Notes: generated by a model not told the origin, from the letters alone. A stretch of DNA of 64,000 nucleotides from Roseiarcus sp963730555 (GCA_963730555.1 CAVSSS010000004.1:124001-188000); one strand, 5' to 3'; positions 47,944 through 57,718 are shown, numbered from the stretch's first letter. Program-made: numbers and translations.

Positions 47944-48189
47944 TCAAGCGGGACTATGCCTAACGATAATGAACGTATAGCCAATTCCAGCGACGATCAG
48001 GACGACAGCCAGGGCGTTCATGAGCAGGTCATTTCCGGCGTGATTGCCGACCTGGTTGGCGACCGCGAAGGCTGCGGCCGGCAGCATGAAATGGGCCAGG
48101 ACTTTCATGCCTCCTTCAGTAAACATGAAGTAGGTCACGACAATGCAAATGAAACATATGACGGTAACGAAATCGTAGACAGTCTGCAT
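47944..48189 (-). CDS. XrtV-type sorting system accessory protein
   Basis: The 81-residue membrane protein begins MQTVYDFVTVICFICIVVTY. Next comes FMLPAAAFAVANQVGNHAGN, with the family-like AVAN..GN element, and a final helix LAVVLIVAGIGYTFIIV. It resembles the short protein recalled as the XrtV sorting system accessory protein in alphaproteobacteria. It sits 149 bases downstream of the exosortase gene on the same strand, the expected place. Its role in sorting is not known in detail. Confidence 0.65.
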   Translation of the reverse strand: MQTVYDFVTVICFICIVVTYFMFTEGGMKVLAHFMLPAAAFAVANQVGNHAGNDLLMNALAVVLIVAGIGYTFIIVRHSPA

Positions 48190-48337
48190 CAGCTGCGTCC
48201 AATTCTTACGGCCGCGTGCAATTATTAGCCGTTCCGCTTATCCGACCATGCTCCGAAAACGTAAAGCAAGCGCCAAACTGGCTTACCCAGCCTCGGTCGG
48301 TCGGACCGCGAGCCATCAGATTTTCGTCGCGGGCTGT

Positions 48338-49274
48338 TCAGGCGGCGCTTCTCGCGCTTCTCGATCCGAACGCCCTTCCAGCGAGGAATTCGGCGCCGAT
48401 GAGGACGCGATCCAGCAGGAAGAATAGGACCAGCGCAAAGATGAACAATGCTATGCCCGTGAGGTCGTGAAACAGGCCCTCAATCGTATCGACCCCAATG
48501 TAATAAGCTCCCAGAACCAGCGTTACGACGCGGAAGACGTTCGCAAGGACGGTAATCGGAACAATAGACAGGATCAAGAGCAGCTTCCGGATCGGGTGCT
48601 TGCTCACAAACTCATGGACATAGAAAACGCCGATCGCCGACAGGGCGAAAATCGAATTCACGCCGGAGCAGGCGTCTTTGACCATCAACTCATAGGAGCC
48701 GATCATAATCATGACGCCGTTCTGCGCCACCGGGTAGCCGAGATCATAAAGCAAATTCGACACGATGTCGGAAATCCATACCTTCAGCGGGACAGTAAAC
48801 GCATCGAGCAGCCAGTTGGGCGGCGGCACCGAGAAGATAAGAAAGGCGAGCGGAAAGGCGAAGACGCGGGCCAGCGGCCAGCCGCCGATAAGCAACAGGC
48901 ATCCCAACAGCACCGGGATCTGGCTCGCAACCTCGATCATCGGGATGTCTTGCGAGCGCGTGACTGCCATCAGCGAGGAGGGAAAGAAGCAAAATCACCC
49001 ACCCGGCGATGAGCGCCGGGCGGAATTCGATGGTCTTGAGCCTATCGCGCTGCTGCCAGGCCAACCATGCCGCAGCCAGCATGATGAGAGGCCCGTGCCC
49101 CTCCTGCTCGGTGCGCCATGCGCCCCCCGCGAGCCTCAGGTAGGTCGGCAAGTAGGCGACAAAGAAGGAGGCCGCAAGCGCTCCGAGGAAGACCAGGTTG
49201 ACGCCGCGACCTTCGGCGCGGGCCAAGAGGGAGGAGGCCCGAACAGGCTCAGTTTTCAGCGACTCGATTGACAT
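48338..49274 (-). pseudogene. xrtV: Exosortase (XrtV-like), one frameshift
   Basis: Two frames join near 48985 by dropping one base: WVILLLSLLA then MAVTRSQDIPMIEVASQIPV. The total is about 310 residues with about eight membrane helices. The catalytic site is intact: Cys in VKDACSGVNSIFALSAIG, Arg in ANVFRVVTLVLGAYYIG and His in LFHDLTGIALFIFALVLFFL. Exosortases cut PEP-CTERM tails and pass proteins to the surface, usually in strains making exopolysaccharide. The preceding gene encodes a sugar-phosphate transferase of exopolysaccharide start, and a PEP-CTERM substrate lies at 58346-59551. Start ATG 49274 begins SIESLKTEPVRASSLLAR. Confidence 0.82.
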
Positions 49275-49349
49275 GCCTATCTCTCTCGCGTCCCCTGGCG
49301 CACACAAGCCATGCGCCTTTATCGATCAAATGTTGCGCAACTCCCGCCT

Positions 49350-50726
49350 TCAATGCGCATTGTCGCCTATGAACACAACCAGGACGGTTCTTATCATGAC
49401 GGAGAAGTCGAGCCAAATACTCCAGTTGTTGATGTACCAAATATCGAGTTCGACCCGTCGTTGCATCTTTTCGAGCGTATCCGTCTCGCCGCGGGCGCCG
49501 TGAACCTGCGCCCAACCCGTAATACCAGATTTCATATGGTGGCGGAACGCATATTTCTCGATCGCCGATGTGAAATGCCGTTCATGGGCGGACGCATGCG
49601 GCCGCGGCCCCACTAGCGACATATCGCCGATAAACACATTGAGCAGCTGGGGTAGTTCGTCGATACTGTACCGACGCAGCCATTTGCCGACCCTCGTCAC
49701 CCGCTTGTCGCTCTTTTGCGCCTGCTGAATGACGTCTCCATTTTCCATCACGGTCATGGTGCGAAACTTGAAGATTCGGAACGGCCGCCCATTGAAACCG
49801 TGGCGGGTCTGGCGGAACAGGGCCGGACCCGGCGAGCCCAGCCGGACCGCAATAGCGGCGGCGATGAGGATCGGCGACAGGATCACGAGGCCCACTCCGG
49901 AGAGAACGATGTCGATCGCGCGCTTGGCCGCCTGCTCCGTTGGCGAGAGCGCCGCCCGTTGAAGCTCGATCGCGACGGTATCGCCGATGTCGTAGCGAGC
50001 GCGCTGAAACAAGAGCGCGAGCGTTCCGAACGGAACCAGCGTCACAGGCAAGGGCAAAACCCTAAGCCGACGCGCGATCCAGCGCACATTCGACATGTGC
50101 TCCGGATCGACGAACAGCATGATCTCTTGAATATCGGAGGAGCGGCAGAGCGAAATGACGCTCTCGATGACGTCCCCGCAATCCTCTTCGCTTTCAGATA
50201 TTTGGAAATGGGCCACCGCATGGTAGCCGTGGCGGGTCAAATCCTCGGTGAACTCGGGCGCCACGCGTTCCTCGCACGCAAGGCTGACGATCGTGCGTCC
50301 CCGCAGCGCCCCGCTTTCCAGTGCGCGCGGCAGCGCGAACCTCCATGCCGCCCGATGGGCTAGAAGCGCCACGACGCCGCTCGCCCAGAACAGGAGAACG
50401 TCGCCGCGCGAAAGGTCGTGGCTCACGCCCCAGCTGAATACTCCCGACGCCAGGATCAGGAAGGCTCCGCACCACGCGCCCAGCACGGCGCGAGCCTGGT
50501 CGTCCCATACCATCAGACGCGTGGGGCTGTAGAGCTTCTGCACCCGCATCGCGGCGACGAAGAGAATGGCGACGAAGATGGCCGCTGCAAGAGTGTGAGA
50601 ATATTCCCCTGCGAACTCGTCGGGGACCTGATGATAGATCGCCTCGGCGAACGTCGCGCTTCCAAGGATCAGCGCCAAGTCAATTCCGAGCGCTGCGGTC
50701 GCGATCGACGCATAGGCGATCGGCAA
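49350..50726 (-). CDS. Polyprenyl glycosylphosphotransferase (EPS initiation)
   Basis: The 458-residue protein has four or five N-terminal helices, a CoA-binding-like middle domain (GRTIVSLACEERVAPEFTED) and a C-terminal bacterial sugar transferase domain: SPTEQAAKRAIDIVLSGVGL, SPGPALFRQTRHGFNGRPFR, IFKFRTMTV, YSIDELPQLLNVFIGDMSLV, GPRPHA and KSGITGWAQVHGARGETDTL. It loads the first sugar phosphate onto undecaprenyl phosphate in the inner membrane. A different frame from ATG 50820 (TTDTQTAPESAAGVAGASGR) reads into this one with a one-base shift, so the N-terminus may be about 30 residues longer and frame-broken. The exosortase gene follows 75 bases after. Confidence 0.88.
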   Translation of the reverse strand: MPIAYASIATAALGIDLALILGSATFAEAIYHQVPDEFAGEYSHTLAAAIFVAILFVAAMRVQKLYSPTRLMVWDDQARAVLGAWCGAFLILASGVFSWGVSHDLSRGDVLLFWASGVVALLAHRAAWRFALPRALESGALRGRTIVSLACEERVAPEFTEDLTRHGYHAVAHFQISESEEDCGDVIESVISLCRSSDIQEIMLFVDPEHMSNVRWIARRLRVLPLPVTLVPFGTLALLFQRARYDIGDTVAIELQRAALSPTEQAAKRAIDIVLSGVGLVILSPILIAAAIAVRLGSPGPALFRQTRHGFNGRPFRIFKFRTMTVMENGDVIQQAQKSDKRVTRVGKWLRRYSIDELPQLLNVFIGDMSLVGPRPHASAHERHFTSAIEKYAFRHHMKSGITGWAQVHGARGETDTLEKMQRRVELDIWYINNWSIWLDFSVMIRTVLVVFIGDNAH

Positions 50727-50820
50727 GGCGCCACCGGCGGCCGCCGGAAAGGAGGGGTCGGCCGCTCGCCCCAGCGACGCCAGCCGCCGATTCAGGCGCG
50801 GTTTGGGTGTCAGTCGTCAT

Positions 50821-51236
50821 TCACGGGCCCACCATTCATCAAAGAAGGCCGCCCAGCCCGGTCATTGAAAAATCCCACTGAACGCAAGTATTCGCATATT
50901 CCCGATCCTTAGTTTGATAAATTCGGCGCATAAACCTCGCCACTGCTGATCCGGCGGTCGCGCAACCTCGCGTCTGCGGCGCGGCTGTCGACCGCCGCCG
51001 CAAAGACGCGGCGCAGTGTAAGCAAATCTCGATCCAACACAAGCGCCCGGAAGGGATGGCTACCCCTCGCGCCGACAACACGCCCAATTCTCTAACCGCT
51101 AGAAGCGCTTGGCCGTTCGAAATTTTGTCCGTCCGCAGGTCCGAGTCTGGACAAGCAAATTTTGCGGAGCTATAGGATTGCCCGGTCGCCGCCGGCGGTT
51201 TGATTAATAACAATATGAACACAAACTGGGGCTCCC
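50821..51236. other. Intergenic region, no convincing gene
   Basis: This stretch of about 400 bases separates the divergent glycosylphosphotransferase gene and a small membrane-protein gene. A 127-codon minus-strand frame (50839-51222) has no domain-like pattern. Composition falls from GC-rich to AT-rich toward 51180. Confidence 0.5.
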
Positions 51237-51662
51237 ATGTTTAGCGCGCTGGTGGTTCTGTTCCGACTTGTCGCGGGACTGGTTATACTCGCCGCAACAT
51301 GGTTTGTTTTTGACAATATCCACGACCGCAATACGGAGATTATCGTAGCAACAATTGGTTTATTGTACTCGTTCATATTTATTATATCAGGCCGGCTGCA
51401 GTATTTCGGTCTCACAGTATTCTCATTTTTCGGAAGGACATCTTCCTATGTCCAGAAGATTCCTTATGACCATATAATGCGTGACGAGGTGGGGCTGCGA
51501 GCCCCCGGAGGATCGACATTCCTCAATCTCATTTTTGCAGGGCTGATAGAGTTGCTTTGTCTGTTTCGCCTGTTCTCCTCGCTTTTGGGCCAAGGCTGGG
51601 ATACGCTGTCCGAACCGATCCGGACGCTCCTCAACACGCTCCTCCAATCCGCCCATTTCTAG
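51237..51662 (+). CDS. Hypothetical membrane protein of low GC content
   Basis: The 141-residue protein was not recognised. It has three or four hydrophobic segments (MFSALVVLFRLVAGLVILAA, TEIIVATIGLLYSFIFIISG, FLNLIFAGLIELLCLFRLFS). A soluble loop reads RTSSYVQKIPYDHIMRDEVG. The region is visibly AT-richer than its neighbours (for example 51340-51425), with codons such as ATA and TTA rare elsewhere here. That suggests recent transfer or poor expression. The ATG at 51237 follows GGGGCTCCC, a weak ribosome site. It precedes a protease gene by 88 bases. Confidence 0.55.
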   Translation: MFSALVVLFRLVAGLVILAATWFVFDNIHDRNTEIIVATIGLLYSFIFIISGRLQYFGLTVFSFFGRTSSYVQKIPYDHIMRDEVGLRAPGGSTFLNLIFAGLIELLCLFRLFSSLLGQGWDTLSEPIRTLLNTLLQSAHF

Positions 51663-51750
51663 AGTTTGCTTAAGAACTGACCTACAGGATTTTGTGTTCT
51701 CTCCGATTGGCGTCAGCGGGGAGCGGCGATGCGCCCAGAGAAAGGGATCC

Positions 51751-52437
51751 ATGACGCTCGGATCAAAAGTCTTGAGCCTTGGGTGCGCCCTCCTCGCGGC
51801 GCTGACCCCCACCCTAAGTCGGGCGCAATCGGACCATCCCGACCTCACGGCGCTCGCCGTGCATATCAATCGCACGCCGCAGCAGTCGTGGCCGGGGTAC
51901 GGCATTTATCTCGGCAACGGCCTCGTTCTGACCGCGGCGCACGTGGTCGGTGCCTTCGCGCAAACCAAGCCCCATGTCGTCATCGCCGGGCAGGACCTGC
52001 CGGCTGAACTCGTCAAGGAAGGCAACCTCGAGAGCGTGGATCTGACGATGTTGTCAATCGACAAGACGAAGCTCCCAGTCAGTCTGCAGATGCGGCGCAC
52101 GCCGCTGTGCGAGCATCCGCCCTTTGCCGGCGAGAGGGTCACAGTCGTCATTCCCGAAAGAACGGCGCCGTCTCGCATTTTGCCTCGCCAGGCGATTCCG
52201 CCCGACCTGCGGGGGCAATTCGACACCGCCATCGCCGATGTCGCTAGCACGGGAAATTCCGGCTCGGGCGTGTTCGATGCCGGCAATCTATGCCTGCTGG
52301 GAATCATAAGCCGCAAGCTTTCGATCGTGCAGCAGCCCTTGAAAATCGGCGCGGCCGCCCGCACAACAGACATCGCCAAGTATTTTGTCCCGCTGGCGCA
52401 GATTAAAGCCTTCATCCCTCAGAATGCGTCGTTTTAG
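51751..52437 (+). CDS. Secreted trypsin-like serine protease
   Basis: The protein has 228 residues from ATG 51751, with a signal peptide TLGSKVLSLGCALLAALTPT cut near SRAQ. The catalytic triad of a chymotrypsin fold is present: His in VLTAAHVVGAF, Asp in LESVDLTMLSID and Ser in ASTGNSGSGVFDAGNLCLLG. LPRQAIPPDLRGQFDTAIAD precedes the Ser. It is periplasmic or secreted and short, with no PDZ domain, so not a DegP. The frame is open upstream to 51694 without sensible sequence. The target is unknown. Confidence 0.78.
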   Translation: MTLGSKVLSLGCALLAALTPTLSRAQSDHPDLTALAVHINRTPQQSWPGYGIYLGNGLVLTAAHVVGAFAQTKPHVVIAGQDLPAELVKEGNLESVDLTMLSIDKTKLPVSLQMRRTPLCEHPPFAGERVTVVIPERTAPSRILPRQAIPPDLRGQFDTAIADVASTGNSGSGVFDAGNLCLLGIISRKLSIVQQPLKIGAAARTTDIAKYFVPLAQIKAFIPQNASF

Positions 52438-52678
52438 ATCGCGTGAGGCGCGCTGAAACGCCGGGTGGCAAAAGGATAGGCGGACCGGTCAAATTTGGTT
52501 GATGATGTCCCGCGCCGGCCAAAAGGATGGTATTGGCGAATTTCCCATGAGAAGCCGCGCCCGGAAAACGCGGCGTGCTGGGGAATCCGGCGCGGCGCGC
52601 GGCCCGTGCGCGCCCCCGGCGAGTGAAGGCGTTTCGCCTACACAGGTTGTTTTGGGGGGAAGATAAGGCTTTTCGAGC

Positions 52679-53896
52679 ATGCGATTGGCTCGGTTCGTGT
52701 GGATCGCCATCTTGGCGTGCGGCGCAGCAGCCGCCTATGGCGTTTACGCGCCAGAGACGGCGGATCGGTGGCTTCCGGCCGCGGGCGGGCTCGCCCATGG
52801 GCTGCACGACAAGATCAGGACTCCGCCCGCCCAGACCGCTGCGGCGCAAGGGCAAGGCCAACAGTCGCAAGCGACCGGCCTCGCGCCGATTGTGGTCACT
52901 GTAACGCCGGTCAAGCGCGCCGATTTTCCGATCGTTCTGCAAAGCATCGGCCAGGTCCAGGCCTATAACACCGTGTTGGTCCGGGCCCGGGTCGACGGCC
53001 AGATCATGAAGATCGGCTTCAACGAAGGCCAAATGGTCAAGCAGGGCGATCTTCTGGCGGAAATCGACCCCCGACCGTTTCAGGCCGCGCTCGACCAGTC
53101 CGTCGCCAAGAAGGCGCAGGACGAGGCCACTCTCGCCAACGCAAAGCTCGATCTCACTCGTTACTCCACGCTCGCCAAGCAGGACTTCGCCACGAAGCAG
53201 CAGCTCGACACGCAGAACGCCCTGGTGCTGCAGCTCACCGCCTCGATCGCCGCCGACACCGCGGCGATCAACGCTGCGAGGACGCAGCTCGACTATACGA
53301 CCATCAAAGCCCCGATCTCGGGCCGTGCGGGGTTCCGGCTCATCGACGAGGGCAATCTCGTCAACGCCGGACAGCAGACCGGTATCGTCTCGATCGCCCA
53401 ATTGCAGCCGATCTCCGTCATCTTCGCCGAACCACAGGAATATGTGAGCCGCATCAACGCGGAGCTGGCCGCCGGTTCACCCGAAGTCACGGTGATGGAC
53501 GCGGAGGGCCACAAGCTCGCGACCGGGCGCCTGTCGATCAGCGACAACCAGGTTGATCTCCCCACCGGGACAATCCGGCTCAAGGCCGAGTTCGACAACA
53601 AGGACAACGCCCTCTGGCCGGGGCTCGCGGTGACCACGGGGTTGCAGCTCGACGTGGAGAAGGGCGTCTTGATTGTCCCTACTGAAGTGGTGCAACATGG
53701 GCAAAACGGGCTCTACGTCTTTATCATCGACGATCAGAATCGCGCGCAGGTCCGTCAGGTGAAGATTGCGCACCAGGACACGACCACGGCCGTCATCTCG
53801 GATGGCCTGAAAGAAGGCGACCGCGTCGTGACGTCGGGTGAGTTCTTGCTCAGGCCGGGGTCGGTCGTCACGATCGACACCGGGAGCGGAACCTAG
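52679..53896 (+). CDS. RND efflux periplasmic adaptor (MdtA-like)
   Basis: The 405-residue protein has an N-terminal membrane anchor (RLARFVWIAILACGAAAAYG), a Gln/Ala linker, a lipoyl half-motif (YNTVLVRARVDGQIMKIGFN), a coiled-coil hairpin at about 150-210, a second lipoyl half (YTTIKAPISGRAGFRLIDEG), a beta-barrel and a membrane-proximal domain (GLKEGDRVVTSGEFLLRPGS). It links the inner-membrane pump encoded right after it to an outer-membrane channel, not found in this window. The pump gene starts 3 bases after the stop, so they are translated together. Confidence 0.9.
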   Translation: MRLARFVWIAILACGAAAAYGVYAPETADRWLPAAGGLAHGLHDKIRTPPAQTAAAQGQGQQSQATGLAPIVVTVTPVKRADFPIVLQSIGQVQAYNTVLVRARVDGQIMKIGFNEGQMVKQGDLLAEIDPRPFQAALDQSVAKKAQDEATLANAKLDLTRYSTLAKQDFATKQQLDTQNALVLQLTASIAADTAAINAARTQLDYTTIKAPISGRAGFRLIDEGNLVNAGQQTGIVSIAQLQPISVIFAEPQEYVSRINAELAAGSPEVTVMDAEGHKLATGRLSISDNQVDLPTGTIRLKAEFDNKDNALWPGLAVTTGLQLDVEKGVLIVPTEVVQHGQNGLYVFIIDDQNRAQVRQVKIAHQDTTTAVISDGLKEGDRVVTSGEFLLRPGSVVTIDTGSGT

Positions 53897-53899
53897 CCG

Positions 53900-56800
53900 A
53901 TGTATAAGGGCCTCTCCGCCCCCTTCATCCATCGCCCGATCGCGACCACGCTGATCATGGTCGCTGTGCTTTTGGTCGGCCTCGTCGCTTTCCCGTCGCT
54001 GCCGGTTGCGCCCCTGCCGCAGGTCGACTTTCCGACCATCACCGTCTCGGCTACGCTGCCCGGCGCTTCCCCGGACACGATGGCGACCTCGGTGGCGCAG
54101 CCCCTCGAACGCCAGATCGCGCAAATCCCAGGCGTGTCGCAGATGACGTCGACGAGTTCGCTCGGCGCGACGGCGATCACAGTCCAGTTCGATCTCAACC
54201 GCAACATCGACGCCGCCGCCAACGATATCCAGGCCGCGATCAACGCCGCCGCAGGGAACCTGCCGAAGGATCTGCCGAGTCCGCCGACCTATCGCAAAGT
54301 CAATCCGTCCGACACGCCGATCCTCATCCTTTCCGTTCAGTCGGACGTCGCCCCGATCATCGATGTCGACGATGCGGCGGAGAACGTTCTCGCCCAGCAT
54401 CTGAGCCAGATCTCCGGCGTGTCTCTCGTGCGCGTCGGCGGCCAGGTGACGCCGGCGGTACGGATCCAGATCGATCCCGCCAAACTTGTCGAGATGGGCC
54501 TCCAGCTCGAGGACGTGCGGGCGCAGATCGGCATCGCCACCGTGGACAGTCCCAAAGGCGCGATCCTGGGATCCAAACAAACTTTCACGATCTTTAACAA
54601 CGATCAACTGACAACCGCCAAGCCCTGGAACGACGTTATCATCGCCTACAGAAACGGCGCGCCCGTCCGCATCCGCGACATCGGCCAGGCGGTCATGGGA
54701 CCGACCAACTCGACGCAGGCCGGGTGGTCGAACGGCAAGCGCAGCGTCTTTCTCGTCGTGTACAAGATTCCCGGCGTCAACGTGATCAGCACGGTCCAGG
54801 CGATCAAGGCTACATTGCCGGCCCTCCAGGCTTCGATCTCGCCGACCATTCATGTCGAGATTCTATCCGACCGCACGACGACCATCCGAGCGTCTGTACG
54901 GGATGTCGAATTCACCCTCATGCTCACCATCGCGCTCGTCGTGATGGTGATCTTCGTCTTTCTGCGGAACCTTTGGGCGACGATTATTCCCAGCGTGACC
55001 GTGCCGTTGGCGCTGCTCGGCGCCTGCGCGCTCATGTGGGTGGCGGGCTATAGCCTAGACAATCTGTCGCTGATGGCGTTCACCATCGCGGTCGGCTTCG
55101 TCGTCGACGACGCGATCGTGATGCTCGAGAACATCACGCGCCACATCGAGGAGGGCGAAAAGCCGTTTGAGGCGGCGCTCAAGGGCTCCGCAGAGATCGG
55201 CTTCACCATCATATCGATTTCCGTCTCGCTGGTCGCCGTGCTGATTCCGCTCCTGATGATGAGCGGCATCATCGGCCGCCTGTTCCGTGAGTTCTCGATC
55301 ACCATCGCGATGACCATCTTCGTCTCGGCGTTCGTCTCGCTCACGCTCACGCCCATGATGGCGTCGCGGTTCCTCAAGAGCCATGACGAGGAGCGGCACG
55401 GCCGGCTCTATAACCTCAGCGAGAAAGGCTTCACCGCGCTCGCTAACAGTTACGCGCGCGGCGTCGATTTTGTGCTGCGCCACCGCTTCGCAACGCTGCT
55501 CACCTTCATCGCCACAGTGATCGCCACCGGCTATCTGTTCGTCATCATTCCCAAAGGATTCTTCCCGCAGCAGGACACCGGCATTCTGTTCGGAACAACC
55601 GAGGCCGGCCAGGACGTTTCGTTTGCTGAAATGTATAAGTTGCAGCAGCGAGCCGGCGCAATCGTCATGGCCGATCCGGCGGTCGCAACGATGGCGATGG
55701 GGCTCGGCACCGGCACTGGCAATGCGTCGCAAAACAACGGCCGCATGTTCATCACGTTGAAGCCGATGGAGGAACGCGACGTCAACGTATTTCAGGTGAT
55801 CGCGCGGTTGCGGCCGGAGCTGGCTAAGATCCCGGGCTTCAAGGTCTACTTGCAGGCGGCGCAGGATGTGACAGTCGGCGGGCGTTTCTCCCGGACGCAG
55901 TTCCAATACACCCTGCAGGACGCCAACTACGACGAGCTCACGGCCTGGTCGCAGAAGATTCTCGAGAAACTGAAGTCCCTGCCGGAATTGCGCGACGTCG
56001 CGACCGACCAACAAAATGGTGGCACAACGCTGACCTTGAAGATCGACCGCGACATGGCGTCTCGCTACGGCATTCAGCCGCAGCTCATCGACGACACCCT
56101 CTATGACGCCTTCGGCCAGCGGCAGGTGACGCAATATTTCACCCAGGTGAACACCTATTACGTAATCGAGGAGGTGCTGCCGAACCTCTTGGGTGATCCC
56201 GCAACGCTCGATAAGCTCTATCTCCGCTCTCCGACGAGCAACCAGATGATCCCAATGAGCGCGTTCGCCAAATGGACGACCGCTCCGGTCGCCGCGCTGT
56301 CGATCAGCCACCAAGGCCAATTCCCCGCGACGACCATCAGCTTCAATATTGCGGAGGGCGAGGCGCTCGGCACCGCGACGGCGGCGATCCAGCGCGCGAT
56401 GCAGCAGCTGCAATTGCCGCCCGGCCTGACGACGGTCTTCCAGGGCAACGCGCAGGCCTTCCAGGATTCGCTGACGACGGTGCCGCTCTTGATCCTCGCC
56501 GCGCTGGTTTGCGTCTATCTGATCCTCGGCGTGCTCTATGAGAGCTTCATTCACCCGCTGACGATCCTGTCGACGCTGCCGTCGGCGGGCCTTGGCGCGC
56601 TGGCGACCCTCATGCTGTTCGGCTACGAATTCAGCCTCGTCGCGCTCATCGGCACCATCCTGCTCATCGGCATCGTGAAGAAGAACGGCATCATGATGGT
56701 CGACTTCGCCATCTCCGCCGAGCGCGAGGAGGGGCTGAGCCCAATCGAGGCGATACGCCAGGCGGCGCTTCTGCGCTTCCGTCCGATCATGATGACGACG

Positions 56801-57061
56801 ATGGCCGCGCTGCTCGGCGGCGTGCCGCTGATGCTGAGCCACGGCACCGGCTCGGAGCTGCGGCAGCCGCTCGGCTACACGATGGTCGGCGGCCTTCTGG
56901 TCAGCCAGGCGCTGACCCTGTTCACGACCCCGGTCATCTATCTCTATCTCGACCAAGTGTCGAAGTGGCTCTCGGGATCCAAGAAGAAGGGCAAGCCCGC
57001 GCCGATGGCGAAGCACGAAAAGCGCGAGCGCGAGTGGGAGCCTGCGCAAGCGGCGGAGTAG
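53900..57061 (+). CDS. RND multidrug efflux pump (MdtB/MdtC-like)
   Basis: The 1053-residue pump is intact. The N-terminus PFIHRPIATTLIMVAVLLVG is typical of HAE1 pumps. TM4 carries the proton-relay Asp pair in FVVDDAIVMLENITRHIEEG, and TM10-11 contains GIVKKNGIMMVDFAISAERE. Periplasmic porter domains follow TM1 and TM7 (QVDFPTITVSATLPGASPDT; VIIPKGFFPQQDTGILFGTT). SPTIHVEILSDRTTTIRASV and IRQAALLRFRPIMMTTMAAL also fit. MdtABC-like systems export bile-salt-like and aromatic compounds or metals. The last 30 residues are charged (HEKREREWEPAQ). The substrate here is unknown. Confidence 0.95.
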   Translation: MYKGLSAPFIHRPIATTLIMVAVLLVGLVAFPSLPVAPLPQVDFPTITVSATLPGASPDTMATSVAQPLERQIAQIPGVSQMTSTSSLGATAITVQFDLNRNIDAAANDIQAAINAAAGNLPKDLPSPPTYRKVNPSDTPILILSVQSDVAPIIDVDDAAENVLAQHLSQISGVSLVRVGGQVTPAVRIQIDPAKLVEMGLQLEDVRAQIGIATVDSPKGAILGSKQTFTIFNNDQLTTAKPWNDVIIAYRNGAPVRIRDIGQAVMGPTNSTQAGWSNGKRSVFLVVYKIPGVNVISTVQAIKATLPALQASISPTIHVEILSDRTTTIRASVRDVEFTLMLTIALVVMVIFVFLRNLWATIIPSVTVPLALLGACALMWVAGYSLDNLSLMAFTIAVGFVVDDAIVMLENITRHIEEGEKPFEAALKGSAEIGFTIISISVSLVAVLIPLLMMSGIIGRLFREFSITIAMTIFVSAFVSLTLTPMMASRFLKSHDEERHGRLYNLSEKGFTALANSYARGVDFVLRHRFATLLTFIATVIATGYLFVIIPKGFFPQQDTGILFGTTEAGQDVSFAEMYKLQQRAGAIVMADPAVATMAMGLGTGTGNASQNNGRMFITLKPMEERDVNVFQVIARLRPELAKIPGFKVYLQAAQDVTVGGRFSRTQFQYTLQDANYDELTAWSQKILEKLKSLPELRDVATDQQNGGTTLTLKIDRDMASRYGIQPQLIDDTLYDAFGQRQVTQYFTQVNTYYVIEEVLPNLLGDPATLDKLYLRSPTSNQMIPMSAFAKWTTAPVAALSISHQGQFPATTISFNIAEGEALGTATAAIQRAMQQLQLPPGLTTVFQGNAQAFQDSLTTVPLLILAALVCVYLILGVLYESFIHPLTILSTLPSAGLGALATLMLFGYEFSLVALIGTILLIGIVKKNGIMMVDFAISAEREEGLSPIEAIRQAALLRFRPIMMTTMAALLGGVPLMLSHGTGSELRQPLGYTMVGGLLVSQALTLFTTPVIYLYLDQVSKWLSGSKKKGKPAPMAKHEKREREWEPAQAAE

Positions 57062-57172
57062 GCCAACGGTTCGCGCCGAAAAAATCGCGGCTGGCGCGAA
57101 GCACAAGACGGCGACCATTCAGTCGCGGACGCGCGAGGAGTCGTCTAAAGGGAAGGGACAAGCGAGACGCAA

Positions 57173-57693
57173 ATGACTTCGCCCTCGGCAATTCCGCCCG
57201 ACAACCCCAACCGCCGACTGACGGTCGCGGATCCTGATGGCGCCGGACTGCGACATATCTCGGTCGCTGGCGGCATATACACCATTCTTCTGTCGGGGGC
57301 GGAGACGACCGGGCGCTATTGCCTCATCGACATGCTCGTGCCGGACGGTGGTGGTCCGCCCCCGCATCGTCACGATTTCGAGGAAATGTTCATGCTTTTG
57401 TATGGCGAGCTCGAGTTTACCTTCCGCGGCGAAACGCAAACCGTCCGCGCTGGCTCGACCGTCAATATTCCAGCCAACGCCCGCACGCGTTCAAGAATAG
57501 GTCGGGAAAGACGGCCCGCATGCTCTGTCTGTGCGCGCCGGCTGGACAGGAGGAACTGTTCTTGGCCATCGGCTTCCCAGTCGACAGCCGCACCGCGCCA
57601 CCGGCGAAAGTGAGCCCGGAAGCGCAAGCCGAGAAGGGCAAGCTGCTCGCGACGCTCGCGCCCAAATACCGGACCGAAATCTTGGCGCGGTGA
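57173..57693 (+). pseudogene. Small cupin-domain protein, one frameshift
   Basis: The cupin core is clear: LIDMLVPDGGGPPPHRHDFE with the metal-binding His pair and Glu, MFMLLYGELEFTFRGETQTV and RAGSTVNIPANA. A missing C near 57485 then breaks the frame; restoring it gives HAFKNRSGKTARMLCLCAPA and GQEELFLAIGFPVDSRTAPP, ending at 57693. The total is about 173 residues. The missing base removes the C-terminal His strand in the broken frame, so activity would be lost if real. Such single-domain cupins bind metals and act on small organic acids or are of unknown use. The preceding gene is the RND pump. Confidence 0.78.
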
Positions 57694-57718
57694 CGCTGCA
57701 GCGAGCCCGGCCAGGCTC

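Noticed and set aside
50839..51222. A 127-codon minus-strand open frame
   Set aside because: No domain-like pattern and weak start context; it spans the composition change before the low-GC gene.
53477..54853. A 458-codon minus-strand frame across the adaptor and pump genes
   Set aside because: It spans two real plus-strand genes, is low complexity, and has no recognisable motif.
57070..57100. TTCGCGCC / GGCGCGAA inverted repeat after the RND pump gene as a terminator
   Set aside because: Eight-base arms around a 15-base loop without a T-run; suggestive only.
55055..57118. A 687-codon open frame on the minus strand opposite the RND pump
   Set aside because: It is a GC-driven antisense shadow: Arg/His/Asp-rich with no domain pattern, while the plus strand encodes a textbook RND pump.
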